Shown here piece after piece: positions 1-7,402 of a stretch of 64,000 bases of DNA; the stretch's first letter is position 1, and each line of letters opens with the position of its first letter. Location: contig JAGBBV010000031.1 of NCBI GenBank assembly GCA_017938315.1, positions 61,226-125,225 of the forward strand. The letters are read 5' to 3'. This DNA is from Lachnospiraceae bacterium (lineage in GTDB: Bacteria > Bacillota > Clostridia > Lachnospirales > Lachnospiraceae). The notes under the pieces were generated by a model. That model made no database searches. It was given only the letters and a program-made list of their open reading frames with translations, and was not told where the DNA came from. The position numbers and the translations under genes were made by a program.

Positions 1-332
1 ATAATCGTAATCGAAGTATTATAATCAGAAATTATTTGGGGAATAAATCCGGCTACATGATAAAAGGCAGATAATTCCTCTCCCAATTTATATAAATCAG
101 GAAAATAAGTATCTGCCCAAAAAGTGACCGCATGACGAAAAGAACCGGAAGAAAGTTCATGAAACACAACACGCTTATCCGGCAAATCAACTGTGTGTCC
201 TGACTGGGCACCACCGTTATGCCGAATCACCAACACGTTTTCGTGCTGCGAGGAAAGAAAATCCACCGCCATTCCTTTCCCCTCATCACCAAATCCTTTT
301 CCTACTACTGCACAAATATATGGTCTACTCAA
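1..332 (-). CDS. Divergent adenylosuccinate synthetase-like protein (3' end outside window)
   Basis: I translated about 110 N-terminal residues. They contain GDEGKG at about 15-20 and SGHT at about 45-48, which match the catalytic Asp loop and catalytic His loop of PurA (GTP-dependent IMP-aspartate ligase). A VFHELSSGSFR stretch matches the VLHLIPSGI region of that family. The rest is unlike housekeeping PurA: canonical WGDEGKGK reads FGDEGKGM here. I chose a TTG start whose last two bases overlap the TGA of the upstream VWA gene (TTGA), with GAAAGGG ahead of it, so translation is probably coupled. PurA-like chemistry is well supported; the true substrate is unknown. It is probably a paralogue working with its VWA and zinc-ribbon neighbours. 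Confidence 0.75.
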   Translation of the reverse strand, partial: MSRPYICAVVGKGFGDEGKGMAVDFLSSQHENVLVIRHNGGAQSGHTVDLPDKRVVFHELSSGSFRHAVTFWADTYFPDLYKLGEELSAFYHVAGFIPQIISDYNTSITI

Positions 333-1225
333 AAGAAAAACCCTTTCTTTTTATTTTTAATTACCAGATTTTTTATTGCATTCTTTACAACCGGCTGTGC
401 AAGCTCTGACCACTGTCCTACAACCTTGCTCTCTTCCATCCCGTCAACTAATTGCATGGTACTAATAATAATCTCGGGAAGCATACTAACTGCTGTCGGG
501 GGAATGCATAAAACCCGTCCCGGAAGAATCTTCGCAAAATTGGAGGGCACACCAAAGCCATTTGGTCGGATATGTATGTGAAAAATCTCAAACTTCTCAC
601 CAGCCATTTTAGCAAGCTTCTCAGAACTGATACTCTCCGACTCATCATCAAAAATTCGCTTAATATCTTCCGATGCCAACTTCGAATGACAGTCCGCATC
701 ACCAATCGTAAACAGAAATCCTTTTTTACCATGTTTCTCAAACGCATCCGCCTGAACATGCTTCGCCGCAAAATACCACAATAATTCAAAGTCCTCCGGC
801 ATATCTCCTCCGGCTGACTCTAGCCATAAGCTAAGCAACTGTTCTGCAATACGGATGTCTGATTCAAATTGTGTTACTTGCAGTGGTGCCAAATCAGTCA
901 CATCACCAATCGCCGCAAACAGCATCTGCGGATCTTTTACCGGATTAGTGGAATATATTTTCATCATGGTTTCATTCAATCCGTTTTTGGCTATTTCTGC
1001 AGACAAATACCCCATAGACCCTGTCACATCCAGCCCAATCATAATTGGTGTAGAGTCAGGATGTTCCTCAGAATCTCTGGATTCTCTTACATTAATAAAC
1101 TTAGGATTAAATCTTTCTTCCATCTGGTTTGCTCTGAAAATCTGTGAAGCTGTTGATGTTTCTGTTATCTTCGAACTATTTTTTAATTTTTTCCAATCTG
1201 CACTTGTATAACTACCTCTTCCCAT
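329..1225 (-). CDS. VWA-domain protein
   Basis: This 298-residue protein has DVTGS at residues 66-70, a metal-ion-dependent adhesion site of the von Willebrand A fold, followed by the alternating strands and helices expected for VWA (about 60-270). There is no signal peptide or membrane segment, so it should be cytosolic. The N-terminal 50 residues are polar and look like a linker. The start has a strong AGGAGG site. It lies 26 bases after the zinc-ribbon gene and overlaps the PurA-like gene by 4 bases, so the three are one translational unit. VWA proteins usually act as Mg-dependent assembly or interaction modules; the partner here is inferred to be one of the neighbours. Confidence 0.85.
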   Translation of the reverse strand: MGRGSYTSADWKKLKNSSKITETSTASQIFRANQMEERFNPKFINVRESRDSEEHPDSTPIMIGLDVTGSMGYLSAEIAKNGLNETMMKIYSTNPVKDPQMLFAAIGDVTDLAPLQVTQFESDIRIAEQLLSLWLESAGGDMPEDFELLWYFAAKHVQADAFEKHGKKGFLFTIGDADCHSKLASEDIKRIFDDESESISSEKLAKMAGEKFEIFHIHIRPNGFGVPSNFAKILPGRVLCIPPTAVSMLPEIIISTMQLVDGMEESKVVGQWSELAQPVVKNAIKNLVIKNKKKGFFF

Positions 1226-1251
1226 TTCCTTATTCTCCTCCTTTTATCTTC

Positions 1252-2145
1252 CTACATAGTAAACTTTGTAAAATGTCTTCCCCCTAATTCCTCTTCTATC
1301 ACTTTATCCCACATCTCGAAGTCTTCATATGCATTTTCCCTGGGCTTACTCTCTAGAAATTCGATAAGCGGATGCGGTGCATCCCCATATTTTTCCCCCA
1401 ACAAAGCCGTTGCTACCATTCTAATATCTTTTATGTCCTGTTTTGCTCCATTTATCTGTTCACCGGCTTTATGCCAATTGCCATATAATGCTGCTTCATG
1501 TGTCTTCGTATTAATGTAAACTGCCTCCCGCGTAATACCACCATGGCACTTATCGCAAAAGGCCAGTACGCATGCAATATTTTCTAATCTGGATATTATC
1601 CACTCTACATGTTTCGCCGGTAAGGTGCCAAACATAGCAACCGGATGTAAATTCTCATCCTTGGAATATACCAGCATAACTCTTTCATCCGCAAGCTCAT
1701 ACTTCCCTGCAAAGTCCGGAAAACTTCTGCGCAGTCCCTTCATATCAGCCTGTGGGAATGTCACTTCTGACAGTTGTCTTACTGCCATATCCGCCATTTG
1801 ACTCTTATCTTTTGGGAAAATATATATTACATTCCTACGGGCAGCATACATACTGATTCCTTCTTCTATACTCTTGTATATGTACTGTATGGTAATATCT
1901 GTCCCATTTTTGTCGGTCAATACTTCTGTTTCATAATCACTCCACAAACATTCCAAATATCCTTCTGCACTCTCATCATCTGCTGCTGCGCTTAAATATT
2001 CAAGGATTCTCTTTCGGAACATTTTGTATTCTTGTAATTCATGATCATTAAAAAATTGCCTCGAACCACAATATGGGCATTTCAAATCACCAATCCGGCT
2101 AACTGCCATTTCCCCGGCACAATTTGCACACTTGAAATTAACCAA
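1252..2145 (-). CDS. Zinc-ribbon protein of unknown function
   Basis: This 297-residue protein opens with a CANC...CPYC zinc ribbon (about residues 6-26). A second CDKC pair lies near residue 198. The rest is a soluble alpha/beta region I do not recognise. The only good start is TTG at 2145, preceded by GGGGGGATGG; an ATG seven bases upstream runs straight into a stop. It is the first gene of the unit that continues into the VWA and PurA-like genes, and it has its own promoter at 2177-2206. It could be a nucleic-acid-binding or structural adaptor, but that is only a guess from the zinc ribbon. Confidence 0.75.
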   Translation of the reverse strand: MVNFKCANCAGEMAVSRIGDLKCPYCGSRQFFNDHELQEYKMFRKRILEYLSAAADDESAEGYLECLWSDYETEVLTDKNGTDITIQYIYKSIEEGISMYAARRNVIYIFPKDKSQMADMAVRQLSEVTFPQADMKGLRRSFPDFAGKYELADERVMLVYSKDENLHPVAMFGTLPAKHVEWIISRLENIACVLAFCDKCHGGITREAVYINTKTHEAALYGNWHKAGEQINGAKQDIKDIRMVATALLGEKYGDAPHPLIEFLESKPRENAYEDFEMWDKVIEEELGGRHFTKFTM

Positions 2146-2176
2146 TATCCATCCCCCCTATTTTACATATAGCGCC

Positions 2177-2206
2177 ATTATATCACACTTTCTGCACAAG
2201 GACCAA
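2177..2206 (-). promoter_or_regulatory. Sigma-A promoter of zinc-ribbon/VWA/PurA-like unit
   Basis: On the minus strand TTGGTC is followed after 18 bases by TATAAT. The -10 carries a TG extension (TGATATAAT). It lies about 30 bases upstream of the TTG start at 2145, which separates this unit from the TetR/acyltransferase operon. Confidence 0.7.
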
Positions 2207-2215
2207 GATTTCTGC

Positions 2216-2572
2216 TTAATTATATTTGCAACCGCACACACCGCAATAGGCGCTATCTTTACGGATGTTTCTGTTTCCACACACACCGCATTCGTATTGT
2301 TCATTTTTAATCTCTATTTTCACATTCTTATGTTTTGCAAAAAATTTATCTATCTCATTATCCTGTCTGAGTTCCACAAACAGAAGGCATGCAAAACCTC
2401 CCAACAATAATCCGCCTATTACAAACAGTATTTTGGCAAGTATAATAGCAATCCTACATTCACAAAAAGTATTTAGCCACAATAATATTCCCGGTATCAG
2501 GAGCATCATTGTTAAGCCCATACCGATTACTTTTCCCCCATAATGAATGGAATTAATTTTCTTTATTTTCAC
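2216..2572 (-). CDS. Small membrane protein with C-terminal zinc ribbon
   Basis: This 118-residue protein has two membrane segments (about residues 13-35 and 42-67), a charged helix, and a C-terminal CGVC...CGVC zinc ribbon at about 95-114. It overlaps the 3' end of the acyltransferase-like gene by 20 bases, so it is cotranslated with it. It is not a member of any family I can name. The layout, a membrane anchor with a cytosolic zinc knuckle, resembles other small zinc-ribbon membrane proteins of Clostridia. Because it shares the TetR operon it may support export or membrane placement of whatever the acyltransferase makes, but this is inference. Confidence 0.7.
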   Translation of the reverse strand: MKIKKINSIHYGGKVIGMGLTMMLLIPGILLWLNTFCECRIAIILAKILFVIGGLLLGGFACLLFVELRQDNEIDKFFAKHKNVKIEIKNEQYECGVCGNRNIRKDSAYCGVCGCKYN

Positions 2573-3764
2573 TACTACACACCTTCATAATTCCGTTTAA
2601 TGTTACAACTCCTAACGTCAGTTTAGCTGCCGGAGATGCCGGCGGAATAAACATGATTGATTTTATATTTTTGTTTTCTACTTTGCCTAAATTGGTGATA
2701 CTGTAGGACTTCGGACTACTAAGTCCGAACATGCTGCCACCGACAAACTTGCCTGCTTTACTTTCAAATCCACCCAATGCAGAAATTGCCGCTGCATCAA
2801 GCAAGGTAGGTGTCATCTCAAAATAGCATGCAAGCACCAGCATTAAGGCACGATTGTTTTTCATATGCTTTTGTACTAATTGATGGACTTCTTTCGCTTT
2901 TTCTACCACATCGGTTGTACGGCTCTTACAATGAATACCCATTGCCGTAGAGTAGTTACCCAGAGCACCTTTATGATAGCGGGCAAACAGGTTACGAATA
3001 TCTGCTGCAATAATAATTTTTTTTGTACCTGTTTTCACGTACACATGTGCCATCAAAAGATCATTCATAGTAAAACCATTCTCTTTACAAAGCCGTACCA
3101 TTTCGCCAAGTTTTACACTGTTAACTTCATATTCGCGATGTTCTATGGTATGTTTCTTACCGTAATCTTTGACAAAATTTTGGTACGCTTCGTAAGTAAC
3201 CACATGGTTTTCTTTTTTCCATTGTTTATTTGCACGCTTTACAAGCAATTTACTGATTCCGGATAATCTGCTCCCTTTAGGCAAATCCTCTATCCTTTCC
3301 ATTAGCTGCTCTTCCGCAAATACAGGTTTATTTTCACCCACATAATCATCTGCAAATTCCTGTGCAATCTCTAAAAGTCCTCTGCCGTCAGCAAGCAAAT
3401 GGTGCGCAATAAAAAGAATTACCATTCCGTGCTCTTTAGGATATACATAAACTTTTAACAATCCACCTTCAAATACTTGAAAATCCTGCTTTGCCACCTC
3501 TTTATAATCCGTCCACAAGGTTTGCGTATTTTGCTTTACTTCTAATGTAATTTGGGATTCTTCCGTCACTTTATAATAAAGGCGGTCCGTCCCTTCTTCA
3601 TATGCAATCAAACTTCTGAGGAACGGATGTGCACCTGCCATTCTGCTCAAAGTGTCCTTCACACTTTTGTCATCATACTCTTTTTCTATTTCCATAAGAA
3701 TACCAAAATGCATATTGGGACACATAAAATGTGCTCTTTCCGTAACCAAATATTGTCTTTTCAT
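2553..3764 (-). CDS. Condensation-domain-like acyltransferase
   Basis: This 403-residue protein has HHLLADG at residues 121-127, the HHxxxDG catalytic motif of the nonribosomal-peptide condensation / PapA / chloramphenicol-acetyltransferase-like superfamily. The length of about 400 residues fits one stand-alone domain with both halves of the V-shaped fold. No adenylation or carrier domain is nearby. Such orphan enzymes usually transfer an acyl group to an alcohol or amine, for example in lipid esterification. A GAGGAAGAGAG site precedes the ATG. It starts 30 bases after the TetR gene and overlaps the zinc-ribbon membrane protein. The substrate cannot be read from the sequence. Confidence 0.8.
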   Translation of the reverse strand: MKRQYLVTERAHFMCPNMHFGILMEIEKEYDDKSVKDTLSRMAGAHPFLRSLIAYEEGTDRLYYKVTEESQITLEVKQNTQTLWTDYKEVAKQDFQVFEGGLLKVYVYPKEHGMVILFIAHHLLADGRGLLEIAQEFADDYVGENKPVFAEEQLMERIEDLPKGSRLSGISKLLVKRANKQWKKENHVVTYEAYQNFVKDYGKKHTIEHREYEVNSVKLGEMVRLCKENGFTMNDLLMAHVYVKTGTKKIIIAADIRNLFARYHKGALGNYSTAMGIHCKSRTTDVVEKAKEVHQLVQKHMKNNRALMLVLACYFEMTPTLLDAAAISALGGFESKAGKFVGGSMFGLSSPKSYSITNLGKVENKNIKSIMFIPPASPAAKLTLGVVTLNGIMKVCSSENKEN

Positions 3765-3793
3765 TCTCTCTTCCTCTCTTTGTAGCTTCTCTT

Positions 3794-4375
3794 TTAAACA
3801 ATCTGTTCAATAACACCTTCAAGCATGATATCGATAACTTGCTTTTGCATCTCTTCCGGCTGTTCCTGCAGAGATATCCATGCCAGGTAAAGCGTTTGAA
3901 ATACTTTAGATACCACTTCTGTTTTTTGGCAAAACTTTATTCCATGATTTTGCATTACCTTTACAGCATCAAGCCCTTGTTTGCTATATTCTGCAAGTCT
4001 TTCCGGAGATACTTTTCTTGCAATCAGTTCTGCTGTTTCTTTGTCAATGGATGTAAGAAGCGGATACTTACGCACTAAAACAGACATGGTATAAAATACC
4101 AACTTAATTTTTTCCCCATCTGCTTTTCCTTTACTATCCTCAAGAGTATGCTCCAGTACATCAAATATTTCTTTCTGCCTCTTCTGTGCAATCTCCAAAA
4201 ATAAGTATTCTTTTCCTTCATAAAACTTATAAAATGACGCCTTTGCAATACTTACAGCTTTTACAATGTCATCAATCGTTACTTTTCTGATACCATAAGC
4301 AGTGAATAAATGTTCCCCTTCCTCCAACAAACATTGATTAATTCTGTTTCTTTCCTGTTCTGAAAACCTTGGCAT
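3794..4375 (-). CDS. TetR-family transcriptional regulator
   Basis: This 193-residue protein has an N-terminal TetR helix-turn-helix at about 12-60 (VTIDDIVKAVSIAKASFYKFY) and a variable helical ligand domain after that. It is the first gene of the operon TetR, acyltransferase, membrane zinc ribbon. A ribosome site (AAGGAG) precedes the ATG. An inverted repeat 17-46 bases upstream (4392-4421) is a candidate autoregulatory operator. The inducer is unknown; many TetR proteins next to acyl enzymes sense lipids or hydrophobic compounds, but nothing here proves that. Confidence 0.9.
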   Translation of the reverse strand: MPRFSEQERNRINQCLLEEGEHLFTAYGIRKVTIDDIVKAVSIAKASFYKFYEGKEYLFLEIAQKRQKEIFDVLEHTLEDSKGKADGEKIKLVFYTMSVLVRKYPLLTSIDKETAELIARKVSPERLAEYSKQGLDAVKVMQNHGIKFCQKTEVVSKVFQTLYLAWISLQEQPEEMQKQVIDIMLEGVIEQIV

Positions 4376-4391
4376 ATTTTCTCCTTATATG

Positions 4392-4421
4392 AACTATATT
4401 TTCTTTTTAGTATATATAGTT
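4392..4421 (-). promoter_or_regulatory. Candidate TetR operator
   Basis: The 8-base arms AACTATAT (4392-4399) and ATATAGTT (4414-4421) form an exact inverted repeat in the promoter region of the TetR gene. A minus-strand TATACT lies inside it. The region is AT-rich, so chance palindromes are likely and support is moderate. Confidence 0.4.
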
Positions 4422-4488
4422 TATCACCGGAAGCTTTTTCTGTAAATAAACAAATGATATTTTACATGGTGGGAAATTATTTGAGGCA

Positions 4489-4532
4489 TGAGAAAAGACC
4501 GGATGTGTAAAACATACCGGCCTTCTCATTCA
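4489..4532 (-). other. Hairpin downstream of XRE gene
   Basis: ATGAGAA and TTCTCAT arms enclose an inner CCGG...CCGG stem just past the stop of the small XRE regulator. No clear U-run follows on the minus strand, so it may be a weak or factor-assisted terminator. Confidence 0.4.
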
Positions 4533-4550
4533 TTCTGAAATGTATGGACT

Positions 4551-4763
4551 TTAAATATCAAAATAAAAAACATCTTCAAACTTTTTATCTAATGCTATGC
4601 ACAAAATCAGCGCCAACTTAGCCGTTGGGCTAAACTGTCCCGTTTCTATGGAACTAATTGTATTTCTTGATACACCTACCATACCTGCTAATTCATCCTG
4701 AGACAGCTTCTGTTGTTTTCTTATCTCCTTCAGCCTGTTTTTTAATACAAGTTCTTCTTTCAT
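4551..4763 (-). CDS. Small XRE-family repressor
   Basis: This 70-residue protein is little more than one helix-turn-helix (LSQDELAGMVGVSRNTISSI, about residues 20-39), followed by the short hydrophobic tail typical of stand-alone Cro/CI-like regulators of the YozG/YgzD type. It is cotranscribed with the membrane protein at 4776-5111, 12 bases away. The operon promoter is covered by four related 16-base dyads, so this protein is probably their binder and represses its own operon. The regulator plus small membrane protein pairing is common in Clostridia. Confidence 0.88.
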   Translation of the reverse strand: MKEELVLKNRLKEIRKQQKLSQDELAGMVGVSRNTISSIETGQFSPTAKLALILCIALDKKFEDVFYFDI

Positions 4764-4775
4764 ACTCTCACCGCC

Positions 4776-5111
4776 TTATAAAATTGTGGATGTTGCTATC
4801 AGGTTTCGGAAATGTGCAATCAGAACAATGATGGTTAATATAACTGACATTACTCCTACTACCATGCTTTTCTTATTTTTCATTTTCACAGCTTTCATTA
4901 TCTGTACAATAGCAGTATAGCTTGTGCAAAGTGCAACTAAACCATAATTCTTTCTTCCCTGAATTATAATTTCAGCCGCATATAATAAACAACCTATCGC
5001 AATCTCCACTACACAGGCAATTTCACTGCTTTTTTCCAGTATGCTTTCTTCCACTAAATCTTTGTTTTTGTTCTCCTGTCTGCTCATTTCTAAAATATCT
5101 TCTTTTCCCAT
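4776..5111 (-). CDS. Small three-helix membrane protein (DUF6442-like)
   Basis: This protein is about 111 residues, with a charged N-terminus of the form MGKEDILEMSRQENKNKDLVE and three membrane segments after residue 30. An upstream in-frame ATG at 5144 has no ribosome site and falls in an operator, whereas the ATG at 5111 follows GGAGG by 8 bases, so I start there. The N-terminus and the neighbouring XRE gene match a widespread uncharacterised Clostridia family I recall as DUF6442; the family number is from memory. Its function is unknown. It may be regulated together with, or sensed by, the XRE protein. Confidence 0.8.
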   Translation of the reverse strand: MGKEDILEMSRQENKNKDLVEESILEKSSEIACVVEIAIGCLLYAAEIIIQGRKNYGLVALCTSYTAIVQIMKAVKMKNKKSMVVGVMSVILTIIVLIAHFRNLIATSTIL

Positions 5112-5145
5112 TTTTCTATCCTCCATAGTTTTCCTGTTTTTCATT

Positions 5146-5246
5146 GCAAAGTATACTTTTCATTTTCTGCCAAGTTCACTTGGCATATCTGTACTATATC
5201 ATTGCCAAGTACACTTGTCAACATTTTTTTGCAAAGTTTTCTTGGA
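5146..5246. promoter_or_regulatory. Array of four XRE operator-like dyads
   Basis: There are four related 16-base dyads. GCAAAGTATACTTTTC is at 5146, GCCAAGTTCACTTGGC (perfect) at 5169, GCCAAGTACACTTGTC at 5204 and GCAAAGTTTTCTTGGA at 5231. The consensus is GCMAAGTNNACTTGGC. They cover the promoter, the start site and the leader of the XRE/membrane-protein operon. Confidence 0.8.
5193..5221 (-). promoter_or_regulatory. Promoter of XRE/membrane-protein operon
   Basis: On the minus strand TTGACA (5221-5216), 17 bases, TATAGT (5198-5193) form a near-consensus sigma-A promoter. The dyad at 5204-5219 overlaps the -35 and spacer, and the dyad at 5169-5184 falls just downstream of the start, an arrangement suited to repression. 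Confidence 0.8.
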
Positions 5247-5274
5247 ATTTTTATTTTAGATATTGATTTATCAT

Positions 5275-5522
5275 TAATCTGACTATTTTGCCAATTTAAA
5301 ATATATTGTTCATCCGTTTCTCTAATCGGCTCAATTAATTTTCTACGCTCTTGATGTAATTTTTCATATATTATTTGTTCTATAATAATATTGCACTTTA
5401 TTTCTCCCTTTGCAAATACGTAGTAGCCCGGAAGGGACACCTATTAATGCTTCTTCCTTTTCATTTATTAATTGTTGAAGGTATTCTTTTCGTGCTTCAA
5501 GTAGATTTTTGATTTGATCCAT
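5275..5522 (-). pseudogene. Decayed conserved clostridial gene (frameshifted, deleted)
   Basis: A good AGGAGG site precedes ATG at 5522. The first frame reads MDQIKNLLEARKEYLQQL and then a GLLRICKGRNKVQYYYRT segment before stopping at 5364. A second frame then carries LHQERRKLIEPIRETDEQY and a following W, and fades at about 5275. The two pieces match successive parts of one conserved clostridial protein that I recall as a coiled N-terminus, a (K/R)LxxPIxxTDEEY linker and a nuclease-like C-terminus. The middle and the C-terminus are missing here. The family memory is unverified; the broken frame is direct. Confidence 0.6.
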
Positions 5523-5589
5523 ACGGATTTTCCTCCTAATTAAACCTAAAATTTTTGTTGCAACATATAAATTTTCATTTTGGGATAAT

Positions 5590-5830
5590 ATAGATGCCAA
5601 TATTTGTCCTGTTAAACTATTTTCAACAGATAGATTTGTATGTATCTTTACTTATAGATGACGAGAATTAGATTTTTTTGATATATCGTATTCTTTTTTG
5701 AAACTTTTTAGGGAATTTTAACAGATATATTCATATATTTTTACATATATAGATGTCAACATGTCATTTTTTATGAGATTTGTGACAGATAGTTTTTATT
5801 TTAGAGCATTTATAGATGTCAATGTTGGAT
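5590..5830. repeat. Degenerate tandem repeat, about 64-base unit
   Basis: ATAGATG starts at 5590, 5654, 5749 and 5812 (intervals 64, 95 and 63). A second word, ACAGATA, recurs at 5626, 5721 and 5785, which is 36 bases into the first and third units. Copies end in similar T-rich tracts. This explains most of the gene-free stretch 5600-5880, which has no coding signal. Units 1 and 3 are closest; unit 2 has about 31 extra bases. Confidence 0.5.
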
Positions 5831-5884
5831 TAGACCCAAACGTAAGTGAAAAGGAGGATTCCGCAAGGAAACATTTTCGAAAAC

Positions 5885-5917
5885 ATCTCCCGGAAAGCCT
5901 ACAGCTCTCCGGGAGAT
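5885..5917 (-). terminator. Intrinsic terminator after small peptide gene
   Basis: ATCTCCCGGA and TCCGGGAGAT arms form a strong stem, followed on the minus strand by GTTTTCG. It ends the guaA/small-peptide transcript. Confidence 0.75.
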
Positions 5918-5941
5918 ATTCTGCATCATGTACAAACTGCT

Positions 5942-6025
5942 TTATAATAAGATAATCGCAACAGCTACTACGATTCCAACAAGAACAATAATGCTTCCTG
6001 CCAATTTCATATTTCCCTTTTTCAC
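5942..6025 (-). CDS. 27-residue membrane peptide
   Basis: A GTG start, 7 bases after GGGAGG, opens 27 codons ending in TAA. The product is a lysine-bearing head (KKGNMK) and one hydrophobic segment, LAGSIIVLVGIVVAVAIILL. It lies 37 bases after guaA on the same strand and directly before a strong terminator, so it is probably read from the guaA transcript. The ribosome site, single-helix composition and terminator placement argue for a real gene too short for routine annotation. Its role is unknown; single-pass peptides of this size often bind larger membrane complexes. Confidence 0.6.
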   Translation of the reverse strand: MKKGNMKLAGSIIVLVGIVVAVAIILL

Positions 6026-6062
6026 ATTTTTTCCTCCCTTTTGTATCTATACTCAAAAAGTT

Positions 6063-7355
6063 CTATTCGAACTCTATGGTAGCCACGGGTTTTTTCGTAA
6101 TTTCATACACGACCCTATTAATGCTGGGAACTTCTGCAGTAATTCTGTCTGCGATCTTCTCCAGAATATCATAATCAATTCTTTCAATGGTTGCTGTCAT
6201 GGCGTCAATGGTATTTACGGCACGGATAACACACATATAACCCATGCTTCTTGCATTGTCTCTCACACCTACAGCCTTGAAATCAGGCACTACGGTAAAG
6301 TACTGCCATACCTTCTTATCAAGTCCTGCTTTTGCAAATTCATCACGAAGGATTGCATCGGACTCACGAAGTGCTTCCAGACGGTCACGGGTGATTGCAC
6401 CAAGGCAACGAACGCCAAGGCCGGGGCCGGGGAAGGGCTGGCGGTACACCATTTCTGCGGGAAGACCAAGTTCTACGCCACAAGCACGGACTTCATCCTT
6501 GAAGAGCTGTGCCAAAGGCTCAACAAGTGCAAACTGTAAATCTTCGGGAAGTCCGCCTACATTATGATGGGACTTCACACATTTTGCTGTCTTGGTTCCG
6601 CTCTCAATAATATCGGGATAAATAGTTCCCTGTCCGAGGAAATCAATGCCTTCAAGTTTTCTTGCTTCTTCTTCAAACACACGGATAAACTCTCCGCCGA
6701 TAATTTTTCTTTTTTCTTCAGGGTCAGCTACATTTTCAAGCTTTGTCAAAAATCTTTCGGTAGCATCTACATAAATAAGATTTGCATTTAACTGATTCTT
6801 AAATACTTCAACAACATTTTCAGACTCATTCTTACGCATAAGACCATGATTTACGTGTACACATACAAGCTGCTGACCGATAGCCTTTAATAAGAGGGCA
6901 GCCACAACAGAAGAATCCACACCGCCTGACAATGCAAGGAGAACCTTCTTATCTCCAACCTGACGGCGAACCAGTTCCACCTGGTCTTCAATGAAGTTCT
7001 TCATATTCCAGTTAGCTTCTGATTTACATGTATCAAACACAAAGGTCTTTAATGTATCTTCATCAGGCAACTGTGCGAGCTGCTGCTCACACTTTGCAGT
7101 CGGATGATCAATTGCCATAACAGGATAACCGCAATCATAAATGGCAGGGTCTACATCAACAGGCACACCATCTACCACTCTGTTTTCGCCACCGTTTAAA
7201 ATGATACCTTTTACATTGTTAAGTGCCTTTAATTCGTCTACGGTAATATCATGGGGATGAATTTCACTGTACACGCCCATATCACGAATTTCTCTGGCAA
7301 TTACTGTGTTTTCTGTACTACCAAGGTCCAGAATTACAATCATGTCTTGTTTCAT
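6063..7355 (-). CDS. guaA: GMP synthase with truncated glutaminase domain
   Basis: This 430-residue GuaA compares with the usual 510-520. The ATP-pyrophosphatase domain is intact (SGGVDSS at 143-149) and so is the dimerisation domain (FPGPGLGVRC onward), so XMP amination to GMP is expected. The N-terminal glutamine amidotransferase domain starts normally (GVYSEIHPHDIT, IILNGGENRVVDG). Where the nucleophile elbow GICYGMQ should be, it reads MAIDHPTAKC, and about 80 residues carrying the His and Glu of the triad are missing before NWNMKNFIEDQ. It should therefore use free ammonia or a separate glutaminase. I chose ATG 7355 over GTG 7358 for spacing from AAAGGAG. Confidence 0.93.
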   Translation of the reverse strand: MKQDMIVILDLGSTENTVIAREIRDMGVYSEIHPHDITVDELKALNNVKGIILNGGENRVVDGVPVDVDPAIYDCGYPVMAIDHPTAKCEQQLAQLPDEDTLKTFVFDTCKSEANWNMKNFIEDQVELVRRQVGDKKVLLALSGGVDSSVVAALLLKAIGQQLVCVHVNHGLMRKNESENVVEVFKNQLNANLIYVDATERFLTKLENVADPEEKRKIIGGEFIRVFEEEARKLEGIDFLGQGTIYPDIIESGTKTAKCVKSHHNVGGLPEDLQFALVEPLAQLFKDEVRACGVELGLPAEMVYRQPFPGPGLGVRCLGAITRDRLEALRESDAILRDEFAKAGLDKKVWQYFTVVPDFKAVGVRDNARSMGYMCVIRAVNTIDAMTATIERIDYDILEKIADRITAEVPSINRVVYEITKKPVATIEFE

Positions 7356-7402
7356 CACTTTACTCCTTTGCCTGAAATAAACTTTTGTTTTTTTACTGAC
7401 TC

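Noticed and set aside
5146-5246. CRISPR-like repeats
   Set aside because: The repeats are 16-base palindromes with irregular spacers over a promoter; they are operators.
5796-6056. 86-codon minus-strand frame
   Set aside because: It runs through the terminator and covers the better-supported 27-residue peptide in another frame; composition is not protein-like.
5928-6539. 203-codon plus-strand frame opposite guaA
   Set aside because: It is antisense to a clear guaA gene, with no ribosome site; it is a shadow frame.
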